Source of the DNA: Paratinospora sagittata
Taxonomy: Eukaryota > Streptophyta > Magnoliopsida > Ranunculales > Menispermaceae
Reading direction: 5' to 3'
Length of the DNA: 64,000 nucleotides
Assembly: GCA_035771175.1 (NCBI GenBank)
Contig: CM069600.1
Location: 10,935,729-10,999,728, forward strand
Shown here: positions 41,201-53,200 of the stretch, piece after piece
How positions within the stretch are numbered: the stretch's first letter is position 1
Layout: the number at the start of each line of letters is the position of its first letter
Translations under genes and position numbers: made by a program
The notes under the pieces: generated by a model
The model's input: the letters and a program-made list of their open reading frames with translations, nothing else
Told to the model about the DNA's origin: nothing
The model's database searches: none

Positions 41201-44200
41201 GGGGGGAAGCTTTTGACAAAATTAATGACATCCATATGAAGCCTAGCACACACATATGCATAACTTTTTAGCATCCTTGAATGTATCATAATTGTTCTTG
41301 CCTCATTTGGATACTTCATGTGTTTGCAATATCCTGAGGCATCAAATAACCAAAAAAAAGAAGAAGTAATGGACATCCATATGAAGCCTGCCACACACAT
41401 ATAAATAACTTTGTAGCATCTTTGAGTATCATATATGTTCTTGCCTCAGTTGGATGCTTCATGTGTTTGCAATGTCATGAGGCATCAAATAACAATAAAA
41501 AAAAAAACATAATTACCTTAAAGAAATGGAGTATTTTCATATACCATTCAACATATATACTAGTGATTTGAGAAGAAAGACAACAAATATACTTGATCAA
41601 GTAGCAGCAAAGTAAGGAGTTAAAAATATGAGCTGGGGAAACTTTAAGTACTTCATGGGACTGAAAAGACCAAGGCATGAAAAATCAACATAATTCACTG
41701 AATATCTGGTGAATTTCTTGGATGTCCAACTTGGGGAATTAAAGAGTGCAAGTAATTTCAGAAAATGTAAAAATCCAACAAAGTTTGATAAATGTTGTAA
41801 AAATAAAATAATGAAAGACACAAAGATGTAACGTGGTTCGGCTCTATGGCCTACATCCACGGGAGAAGAGGAGGGATATTGTCTTATTCTTGATCATGTC
41901 TTAATGGAGGGACACCATATATATAGACATACGGGGACATGCACACATATAACAATAATTACAATTTTAGTAACTGCTAAATAAAACAACTACTAAAATT
42001 ATTATCATCTTTCCTTAAAGGAAATAAATCCTACAGATTTTGCTCTTCTCCACAACAATAAAGTTTAACAAAATTCAATAGAAATTTGATTTTTTCAATA
42101 AAAATTCAGCAAAGAACCCACCAGGTTTAATTTTATCAATAAAGAGAAAAAAGAGTCACCAAAACTGAAAAATCAAAACATTGAAAAAGATTAAGACTAG
42201 AAGTACCATCTCAAATTTCATTAACCCACTTAACACGATCAATTTTATTAGGTTATTTATGTATAGTTTCATGTATCAAAAGTTCCTATTTATATTTGTT
42301 TCTATGTTACAATAAACCTGGATATTTTGATATCTATGCAAAAATTCTCTAATTTGACAAACTTTTACAAAAATTCTCCACATCAAACTAAGTTTTAAAA
42401 AATTAATTATAATTCTTAGGTCACCGAAATCCAGGGCAAAGTCGAATTTTCTATCCTTGGAAATGACCAAATCCAAGAACATTGTCTCGTTTCTCAACAA
42501 AAGAGTTGTACAATTCCTTAAACAAAGATGCATGATGAGGTGCAAGTCATGTGAAACATCCATCGATCCAATTCACAGCTTCGTACTATCGTTAACAAAA
42601 TCCATCAATAGTTGGGGTTGGTATATGTATCTTCCACAAACACATCAGATATGCTATTGTTGTTACTATGACTAAGTCAAATTTGCATTCTTTGACCAAA
42701 ACTCATAATCAAGGCACCTTGCTTCGATGGAGTGAGGCATAAGCCTTTAAGCAGCATGAGGCATAGGCCACAAAATTGTTTTTAAATAATACATAAAAAC
42801 TTGAGAGAGATTCACAAAAATTCTTAAAAAACAAAAATATTAGGACTAAATGGAGAAATACTTAAAATATTAGGTATTTATAAACATGTGTTGAGAACTT
42901 GAATGATTTGCAAAATACATCAATTGTCATTAAACTATCATATGCCAAGCTTTCCAAATTTTGGGCTTAAACTATCAAAAGCACAAAAAATTACAAAATT
43001 AGAAAATAAGTCATAAGAATAATAAAAAATTAGATTTTTGTCACATCTCACCATTTTTTTAGCAACATTAATTATAAGTTAATGTAAGTTGTAACTAGAT
43101 TATTTATTTCAATATGTTTAAATTGTTTAATTAGTATTTCAATTATTGTTAATAAATTTACAAATGTATCATTTATTAATAGTAGAAGGCCTTTCCAGAG
43201 GATGAAGGGCAATGTTTTTTAACTTCTAAGAGCAAAAATTATAGTTTTCCCTAATGAAAGAGAATTAATCCTAAAAAACAAGAAGAATTTAGAGTAGTCT
43301 AAAAATTATAATCATAATTTATTCAAAGTAAAATTTAAAAAAAAAATTAATATGAAAGCCTTGAGGAATACACATCACCACTACAAAAGCTCACTTTATT
43401 TTCTTTCTTGTGTTTTTAAGAAAGTCTTTTTCAGATCAATATTGATTCTTTTTTGTGTTTGTCTGTTGTCGTCTCTCCTCAAATGTCTTTTCTTGGATTC
43501 CTTGTCTCTCCTCAAATGTCACTTGAAAATTAAAATTAATTTGAGGAAGTTTAATTCGACGTGAAGAAGTTTTGTAAAAATTCGCTAAAATAGAGAAGTT
43601 CAAAGAATTTTCGCAAAGATGCTAAAATATCTAGATTTATTGTAATATAAGCTTAAAAATAATATAAAATAGACACTTTTAATACGTAAAAATATCTGTA
43701 AATGGCCTAACAAAATCAATCTTGTTAAGCGGGTTGATGAATTTGAAATGGTGGCTTTTGGTTTTAATCCCTTTTCTATATTTTGATTTTCAATTTTGTG
43801 GTGGCTTGCTTGTCGACTACATACTTTGCTAGTTTGACATTCCACCTTGCCTAATTTATTAGTTTATTATTCAAATGTATAGTTTTTTTCATCTTGTTTT
43901 ATAGGATTTTAACAAAAAGAAGATGGCTTTGGAAACTCTTTCAATATATATTTAAGTTTTTTGTCTCATATTAATTTTCTTTCTTTTTTAATTTTTTTTG
44001 GCTTCTTTTCTCCTTCTTTTTTTTCCGTAAGGCATATCCTATAAAATTACATGATTTATTAGCTTGTTAGACTATTTTTCTATTTGTATTGTTATGTTGG
44101 TTGAGGAAGTTAAAAATAAAGCATAATTACTGGTATTTTTTGTTTTTTATTGATGAAATAACACATGTTTATTGCTTTGTTAAATTCATTGACTTTTATC

Positions 44201-47200
44201 AAATTCTATCGAATTTTGTGTTGATTTTTGCATTTTCTAATTTAAAATTTAAACTTTTATCGAAGTTTATCAAATTTGTTGAATATTTTGCATTTTTTTA
44301 TATTACATCCACTTTGCAGTTGGGTAGTTCAAAAAACCAAAAAAATTCACTGAATTTCTGCACTTTTTTCTTTTTTTTTTTCGATCCATGGTGTCAATTT
44401 GTCTGACCCTAGCTATTCAATGGGTCCACTTTTCCAAGTAAGTAGGTTTGGTAGCCAATTCTAACGTGGATATCAAAACCAAGGAGGCTAGGTTCCATTC
44501 CCAAAAGGAAATGTTGGCTTTAATTTCTTAGCCCTTGCGAGTTGTGGAACAGGTATGGATCGATCCTAGTGACTCTACTAGAGAACAAGAGAGGGTTATT
44601 GCCATGGACCTGGTCATCCCTAAGCAAATTTAACTCATACCAAGTTAGCTATAGGATTCCTGAATCCGTAGGTGTTAGGGTCCTTGGTAGAGAGGAGGTC
44701 TCTAGCAATCCACTCCATGGTGAAGTTGCAATTTTTTTTCTATTTTGTATTTAGTGGACACCCACCTTAACAAACTAGGGTGGTATTACACAAGTTTTCA
44801 GCTTGATTATACGAGACCTTTGATTTTTGGTAAATTGACATCAAACAAGTCCTGGAAATGAAAATGTTTCTTTGCTTAAGGAGTTTGGGAGGAGATCCAA
44901 GTTGGTGTTCATCAAATTATAATTGATAAGTGATGACCTTTTGTGGGGGTCAATGCACCCTTGATGGTCTTTGACCACCTCCAAGACATGCGGCCTCCGT
45001 AGAACTGCCGAGTGAGTGAGTGTGTGGCCTTTTGTAAGGGTTGGTGACTGATAAGATCAATGCACTGCTTGATGGGTTGGTGGCATAAGGCATTCATAGA
45101 ATTGTTCAAGTAAATGTTTTTACAAGGCAAGCCTTTTCTTTTATTACTCATCAAGGAGGGGCTTTTGACATGATTACCCCTAAAAAATAAAATAATTTCA
45201 CAAATGTCATCCACACACAAATAATGACTCATTTGCCATGCTTTACTGTTCATAGCACAGTCAGCGCGTCAAACAAGCGTCACGTCCGCGCCCAGGTGGC
45301 ATTTTAAGGAAGGCGTCTTTTCAAAAGACGCCTTCATTTCATATTTCTTTTTTAACGTGAAGGGAAGGCGTCTTTTCAAAAGACGCCTTCCATTCACCAC
45401 TTTTTTTTTAAACTGAAGAGAAGGCGTCTTCTGAAAAGACGCCTTCTCTTCACATTTTTGCCGTTTTTTTTTAACGTGAAGGGAAGGCTTCTTTTCAAAA
45501 GACGTCTTCCCTTCACCACATTTTTGCCATTTTTTCTTAAGGCAAGGGAAGGGGTCTTTTCAAAAGACGCCTTCCCTTGCAAGTTTTTTTTTTATTTTAA
45601 GGGAAGGCGTCTTTTGAAAAGACGCCTTCCCTTAAACCCTACATATACCCCACCCGCGAGCACACACTCACTCGTCGCCCCACTCCTCTCTCTGAAACTC
45701 TTCGGACAGTCGCCGTCGTCTCGCTCCGTCGCCGTCGCCGTCGCCGTCGTTGGGAGCCGAGTGCCATTCCGTGCAAGATTTGATCGTGGTTGTTGCCATT
45801 CTCGATCACTAAACAAAGGTGCCACTTTTTATTTTTATTTTTTCATTTTCTTCTTCTTATTATAGGGTTCATAACTCCGTCGTGCTTGTTGCCATTCTCG
45901 ATCTCGGTTTTTTTTTTTGTTTTTTTTGGTGCAGCCAATGATTGAGTCGAACAAAACTCGTGTGCCCCTTTGCTAATTTTTACCATTCTATGATAATTTT
46001 TGCTGTTTCAAATTGATCTTTTAGAGTTTTAGGGATGGAAAGAAACGTGTGTGTAATTTTTACTGCAATAGCATTTTTATGTAAAAGTACGTTAACAAGT
46101 GTGATTTTGCTAGTGATTTTGGTTATTTGGCTACATTGTTTTAGGTTGTGGTATGAAATGAATGGACCCTTACTAAGGTGCAGGGAGGTATAATTGATTG
46201 GTCAATTTGGATGAAAATTCTACTGATTATCTATATGAATTTTAGTACCTAGATGACTCCAAAAGTTGATGAGTTCAATTAAAACAAATGTGCATCATAT
46301 TCAACAAATTAGCCTTATTACATTTCCTTTTAATTGTTACTTTGTTGAAGTCATAGGCTTTAATTTCATATTTTCTTTGAAAGAATGACGATTGTATTTT
46401 GCTTATTCCCACACAAATGACAAATAGACTTGTTTCTATAATATGCTACAGTGGTGGTTCTGTAGTACATGATTCGCGAGGTGCATCATACGATAGACCG
46501 CCAGTAGGGCTTGTAAGAGTCCGATCAGGCATTGATTTTGAAGAATTTGAAGGGGTTATTCGAGGTAAACTACGGATTTCAACGTGTGCAACGATCAATA
46601 TCACCTATAGATATCCTTTGCTTTTTGGCATGGGAATGGGATTCCGTCGACTCCCGGGGATCGGGGGAGGATAGTGGGAGGTGATGAAAGTGGTCGGGTT
46701 AAAAAAAATCACATGGTTTGGATTCGGTGAGGCCGAACAGTTTAGTACTAGCTTTGAATTTTGATTTAAACTTGAATTCGGGATGGGGGTCCAAAAAATC
46801 AACCGGGCATGGGAATGGGATTCCGTCGACTCCGAGGGATCGGGGGAGGATAGTGGGACGTGCTGAAAGTGGTCGGGTTAAAAAAAACTACGTGGTTTGG
46901 ATTCGGTGAGGCCGAACAGTTTAGTAATAGCTTTGAATTTTGATTAAAACTTGAATTCGAGATGGGGGTCCAAAAAATCAACCGGGAATGGGAATGGGAT
47001 TCCGTCGACTCCGGGGGATCGGGGGAGGATAGTGGGACGTGCTGAAAGTGGTCGGGTTAAAAAAAACCATGTGGTTTGGATTCGGTGAGGTCGAACAGTT
47101 TAGTAATAGCTTTGAATTTTGATTTAAACTTGAATTCGGGATGGGGGTCCAAAAAATCAACCAGGCATGGGAATGGGATTCCGTCGACTCCGGGGGATCG

Positions 47201-50200
47201 GGGGAGGATAGTGGGACGTGCTGAAAGTGGTCGGGTTAAAAAAAACCAAGTGGTTTGGATTCGGTGAGGCCGAACAGTTTAGTAATAGCTTTGAATTTTG
47301 ATTTAAACTTGAATTCGGGATGGGCGTCCAAAAAATCAACCAGGCATGGGAATGGGATTCCGTCGACTCCGGGGAGGATAGTGGGACGTGCTGAAAGTGG
47401 TCGGGTTAAAAAAAACCAAGTGGTTTGGATTTGGTGAGGTCGAACAGTTTAGTAATAACTTTGAATTTAACTTTGATTTTTGGCTTAAAATAATAAAAAA
47501 AATTATGAAGGGAAGGCGTCTTTGCAAAAGACGCCTTCCCTTCAGTTAAAAAAAAATAGTTGTGAAGAGAAGGCGTCTTTTCAAAAGACGCCTTTTCTTC
47601 AGTTAAAAAAAAGTGGTGAAGAGAAGGCGTCTTTTCAAAAGACGCCTTCCCTTCACGTTAAAAAAAAAAATTTGTGAAGAGAAGGCGTCTGTTGAAAAGA
47701 CGCCTTCTCTTCAGTTAAAAAAAAGTGGTGAAGGGAAGGCATCTTTTGAAAAGACGTCTTCCCTTCACGTTAAAAAAAAAAATTGTGAAGGGAAGGCGTC
47801 TTTTCAAAAGACGCCTTCCCTTCACTTAAAAAAATATATATGAAAGGAAGGCGTCTTTTGAAAAGACGCCTTCCTTAAAATGTCACCTGGGCGCGGACGT
47901 GGCGCTTGTTTGGCGCGCTGACTGTGCTATGAACAGTAAAGTATGGCAAATGGGTCATTATTTATGTGGGGATGGCATTTGTGAAATTATTGTATTTTTT
48001 AGGGGTAATCATGTCAAAAGCCCCATCAAGGAGGCTGTTAAATATTGTATCACTTCAAGTTTTTGGTGTTCCAGTCTTAAGAAGTTGCTGCCACCAAGGC
48101 TCCTCATATGAGTATCTCAATGATCTTATAAAGATAATCCTAGCTAGAATTGAGTACTCCATGACTGGGGTCTCTTGTGTTAGGTTGGACTTCATAAAAT
48201 ACTAGGATGCTTCCTTGAACTCTCTCACCTTGACCTTGGAGTTTTAATGTTTCACCACTTGCCTTTGCTACCATGTTTTTTTTTTTTTTTGAGAAGAAAC
48301 ATATATATTTATATTGAATAAAAATAAGGACATTAAACAAGATTGCACCAGTGGTACAACCCAAAAAATGTACAATCCACCACCCACCAAACCAAAACAA
48401 ACACCAAGGGAACCAGCACATACAGCACACCCTACCCATTCTAAAAGACAACCGACTGAACCAAACTCCTCAATTCGGGACCCAATTCAGGTCCAGGACC
48501 CAAATTTACAATTCAAGAACCCATACTTCCATACATACAAGACTCCCAATTAGCAAACCAATTAGAGATTGAGTATCCTTTTGACCAAGGAGTAGCAAAA
48601 ACCCAAGAGCTAGCAGTTATGGAAGCATCCTCTTTGGCCATATTATTAAAATCCTCCTGTTTCGCTCTAACCACAAAGACCACATGGTTGCGAACGAAAC
48701 AATCAACCCAATTTCTTTCTCCGCCCTACACAAACCTGTAATATGGCTAAGAGAAATTCCTTCCAAGGCGTTGGAAGGCTGTAAAAGCTTGTTGCCCAAA
48801 GTTACCGTCCAATGCTACCATGTTAATTATATGTGTGTTGTCTAAGTGTTAGTCAATTAAGTCAAGGTCGAAAACCAAGGATTGTTCAATAGCGTTGACA
48901 TGAAATAGGTTGTTTCTCATGGTGGTATATCAACCCCAATAGGTATGATTGCTTTAATTCTGTGGAATTCCTGATTATTAGCTCAGTTTTTTCCTTATTA
49001 ATTAGTATTTATTTACTTGCCTGTTTTAATATATTCTGTTGATTTGTTATTCCTAGTCTTGTGGTCCAGATCCTATTTTATAGGATCTTAGAGGTTCTCT
49101 TTAGGTTATATATATTCATTAGGATGTATGTATCTTTATGTGAATATAATAAAAAGGAGAAACAAAGATTCTCTCTTTTCTTCTTCTCTTCACTCCACGA
49201 AATCTCACATGGTATCAGAGCAGTACAAACTCTGAATCAATCATGACAAAATATGGGAACACGACGTCCCATTCTTCTCATCCTAATTCGGGTAACTCTA
49301 CCATCGGAGGAAGTGAATCCGTTGCCCCTCTCATCACCAGCCACAAACTGAATGGGCACAACTATCTCCAGTGGTCACAGTCCGTCATGATGTTCGTTTG
49401 TGGAAAAGGGAAAGATGACCATCTCACCGGCGATGTGAAAATTCCAGAGAAAGAAGATCCTGCGTACAAGACTTTGAAGGCTGAGAATCACATGGTGATG
49501 TCATGGCTTATCAACTCGATGCAAAACGAAATCGGAGAAAATTTTCTCTTATTTACTACGGCGAAGGAAATATGGGATGCGGCGAGAGAAACGTATTCTA
49601 GCACAGAGAATGCAGCCGAGATCTTCGGAATTGAAGCCACCCTTCATGACCTAAGACAGGGAGATCAAAGCGTGACTCAGTACTTCAACACTCTCTCTCG
49701 ATACTGGCAACAACTTGACATGTTCGAGGTACATACGTGGAAGTGTGCAGATGATGCCAACTCTTACAAGAAAATTGTGGAGCAGAAGCGCACGTTCAAG
49801 TTTCTTCTCGGACTGAACAAAGAACTTGATCAGGTCAAGTCTAGAGTGTTGGGAATACGGCCTGTTCCAAGTATTCGCGAAGTCTTTTCTGAGGTGCGCC
49901 GGGAAGACAGCCGAAGGAAAGTGATGTTAGGAGCCTCGTCAACAGATTTTGCGATTGAAGGTTCAGCCCTAGTGTCACGAGGACTACCGCAATCAAGTAT
50001 TGATAATCGCGAGCGGCAATCTCGTCCATGGTGTGATCATTGCAGGAAACCGGGACATCTCAGAGAAACATGCTGGAAAATCCACGGGAAACCAGCCGAC
50101 TGGAAGCCAAAGCGTGGACCGGCTGATCGAGACCATCGGGCCAACTCAGCTACAACCGCCGAACAGAGTAGCTCACTTGACTCAAGCCCCTTTAGCACAG

Positions 50201-53200
50201 CTCAGATCGATGCCCTGCAGAAATTGTTTGCTCGGTATAGTGCTCAATCCGAAACCCCTACCCGAAGCACCAGTCTCACTGTTCAAAAGGATACAAATCC
50301 TACCGTGTTTGCTGCCCATAAAAGCATCTCTGAGCCCTGGATTGTTGACTCAGGAGCTTCTGATCATATGACTGGTAATGCCTCTCTTCTCACTGACTAT
50401 AGGCCTAGCACCGAATTGTCAAAGGTTCGCATTGCAGACGGAACTGCCTCCAAAATAGCAGGAACAGGTTCAGTTAGACTCACTAAGGACATTGTTCTTA
50501 CTGCAGTTCTTCATGTCCCCAACTTAGACTGCAATTTGATTTCTATTAGCCAATTGGCTCGAGATCTAAAGTGTGTGACTAAATTTTTTCCAACCCTGTG
50601 TGAATTTCAGGATTTGGAATCGGGGAGGACGATTGGCAGTGCTGAGATGTGTTCCGGTCTCTACCTCTTCAACAACACTCCATCATCTTCCACTAGTTAT
50701 GTGTCCGCCAAAAGTCAGCCAAGTTTCAATTCCAATTTTCGTCTTTCAAGTTGTAGGTCGAGTGTCAATAAAGATAGTGAAGTAATGTTGTGGCACTATC
50801 GTTTAGGTCATCCAAACTTCCTGTACCTTGAAAAACTGTTTCCTCAATTATTCATTAATAAAAGTTCGAAATATTTTCAATGCGAAATTTGTCAACTTGC
50901 CAAGCATACTCGTGCAATATATCCGAGTGTTCCTTACAAACCATCTCAACCATTTACCATGATTCATAGTGATGTATGGGGACCGTCAAGGGTTAGTAAT
51001 ATAACACATGCTCGGTGGTTTGTGTCCTTTGTTGACGATCACACTCGTCTTACTTGGATATATCTCATGAAAGAAAAATCTGAAGTGGCTATCATCTTTC
51101 AAAATTTTTATTTTATGGTACAAACCCAATTCCAAACCAAAGTTCGTGTATTTAAGACGGATAATGCCAAAGAATATTTCAGAGCCACTCTTGGGTCTCA
51201 TCTCCTAGAGCGTGGCATAGTTCACATCAGTTCGTGTGTTGACACCCCACAACAAAATGGGGTGGCCGAGAGAAAAAATAGGCATTTGTTAGAAGTCGCT
51301 CGTTGTATCATGTTTTCAAGATCCGTTCCTAAATGTTTTTGGGGTGAAGCCGTTCTTACCGCAGCATATTTAATCAATCGTATGCCTTCTAGAGTCCTCC
51401 ACTTTCAAAGCCCACTCAAGTCTCTATTAGATATATTCCCTCACATTCGATTCCTCTCTACGAGCCTCCCTTCAAGGATCTTCGGTTGCTCAGTGTTTGT
51501 GCACATTCACCAACAGTTCCGTAGCAAATTAGATCCTCGGTCCCTTAAGTGCATCTTCCTTGGGTATTCATCGAACAAAAAGGGATATAAATGCTATTCT
51601 CCTATCACTAAACGGTTTTATCACTCCATGGATGTAACTTTTTTCGAAGATCAGCCTTACTATTCTCCCAAATCCGAGCTTCAGGGGGAGACATTCGTGG
51701 AATCTCATCTTTGGGACATTGTACAAACTGATGAGTTCAGCTCGTTAGGAGAATCTGCCCCTGTTTCCGTGCCAACCCCACAAACTTCATCACCGTGTGC
51801 CAACTCTCAAATTCCTACACCTCCAACAATTCAAGTCTACTCTAGGCGTAACCGACCGGAACACACACCTCAAGCCAGCACTGCTCCAGATTCTGATCCG
51901 GTTCCTTATCCCAACGAGTTTCCCTCGATTACGGATACTCTAGTCACTCCTGAACCTGAGGCCCCTCCTCCTATCACTCCCATTGCCTTGAGGAAAGGAG
52001 TTCGGTCCTGTACAAATCACCCTATCCAACGGTTTGTATCATATGGAGGATTGTCTACTTCTTATCAAGCTTTTATCTCGGCTATGAACTCTGTACAAAT
52101 TCCAAACTCCATCCATGAAGCATTCAAGCATCCGGGCTGGAAACAAGCTGTGAATGCCGAGATTGAAGCATTGGAAAAGAATGATACATGGGTCATCACA
52201 GATCTGCCAAAGGGAAAGAAAACAGTGGGCTGCAAGTGGATCTTCAATGTGAAACATAAACCGGATGGCAGTATTGATCGATTGAAGGCTCGTCTCGTTG
52301 CCAAAGGCTTCACTCAGTCCTACGGCATCGACTATGAAGAAACCTTTGCCCCAGTTGCTAAACTTAACACCATTAGAGTGTTGTTCTCTCTCGCGGTTAA
52401 CCTAGACTGGCCCCTCGTGCAACTTGACGTTAAGAATGCTTTTCTTAACGGATTCCTAGATGAAGAGGTCTATATGGAGATACCTCCTGGTTTTGAAACC
52501 AGCTGCACCATCAACAAAGTGTGTAAGCTTCAAAAATCCCTCTATGGTCTTAAACAATCTCCAAGAGCGTGGTTCGACAGATTTACCAAGACTGTTCAAG
52601 GTCAGGGTTTCACACAATGTCAAGCGGATCATACTCTCTTTGTAAAGAAGTCACCCAATAACAAAGTGGCTATCTTAATCGTCTATGTGGATGACAACAT
52701 TCTTACCGGAGATTATGCAGAAGAGTTAGCAAAGTTGAAACAACTCCTATCCGATGTGTTTGAGATTAAAGACTTGGGTAAGCCAAAGTATTTCCTTGGT
52801 GTGGAAGTAGCAAGGTCTAAGCGTGGAATATGTCTATCACAAAGGAAGTACACTCTAGACTTGTTGGAAGAAACCGGGATGCTAGGGTGTAAGCCAGCCG
52901 CTACCCCCATGGACTCGAATAAGAAAATTGGGGTGGATTTGACAAGTGTTCCAGCAGATAAAGGTAGATATCAGCGCCTTGTGGGACGCCTTATATACCT
53001 TTCTCACACCCGACCGGATATCAGCTTTGCGGTCAACTCAGCCAGCAAGCTCATGAACTGCCCAACTGAAGAAAATATGGAGAGTCTCAATCATATCTTA
53101 AGGTATTTGAAGATGACACCGGGCAAAGGTCTTCTGTTCCAGAAGAGTGACAATCGGGGCATAGAAGTGTTCTCAGATGCAGACTGGGCAGGAGATCTGG

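Larger units (their letters stand above)
45158..48024. mobile_element. MULE-B: non-autonomous Mutator-like element with 13 palindromes and a tandem repeat
   Basis: This 2867-bp element is flanked by ATCAAGGA (45150-45157, 48025-48032) and sits in the decayed gypsy. Its TIRs match those of MULE-A, starting GGGGCTTTTGACATGATTACC. From left to right: TIR, six palindromes (45305-45640), a GC-rich leader and intron-like segment (45650-46400), a transposase-N-terminus-like exon (46420-46625), five ~179-bp tandem repeats (46628-47460), seven palindromes (47505-47878), TIR. No transposase catalytic domain is present, so it would depend on an autonomous relative. Confidence 0.8.

Noticed and set aside
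43352..43564. Short hydrophobic ORF as a membrane peptide
   Set aside because: T-rich DNA gives hydrophobic translations by chance, and no conservation signal can be seen.
46605..47527. Repeated ~60-aa ORFs on both strands (MIFWTP... and MDSVR...) as a gene family
   Set aside because: They recur every ~179 bp purely because the DNA is a tandem repeat. There is no start context or codon signal.
45394..47843. ORFs rich in KRRLP/KASFEKT from the palindrome arrays
   Set aside because: They are translations of the palindromes and their linkers.
45305..47878. Palindromic repeat arrays as a CRISPR array
   Set aside because: Spacing is short, spacers are A/T runs not unique sequence, no cas genes exist, and the arrays sit inside a plant transposon's inverted repeats.
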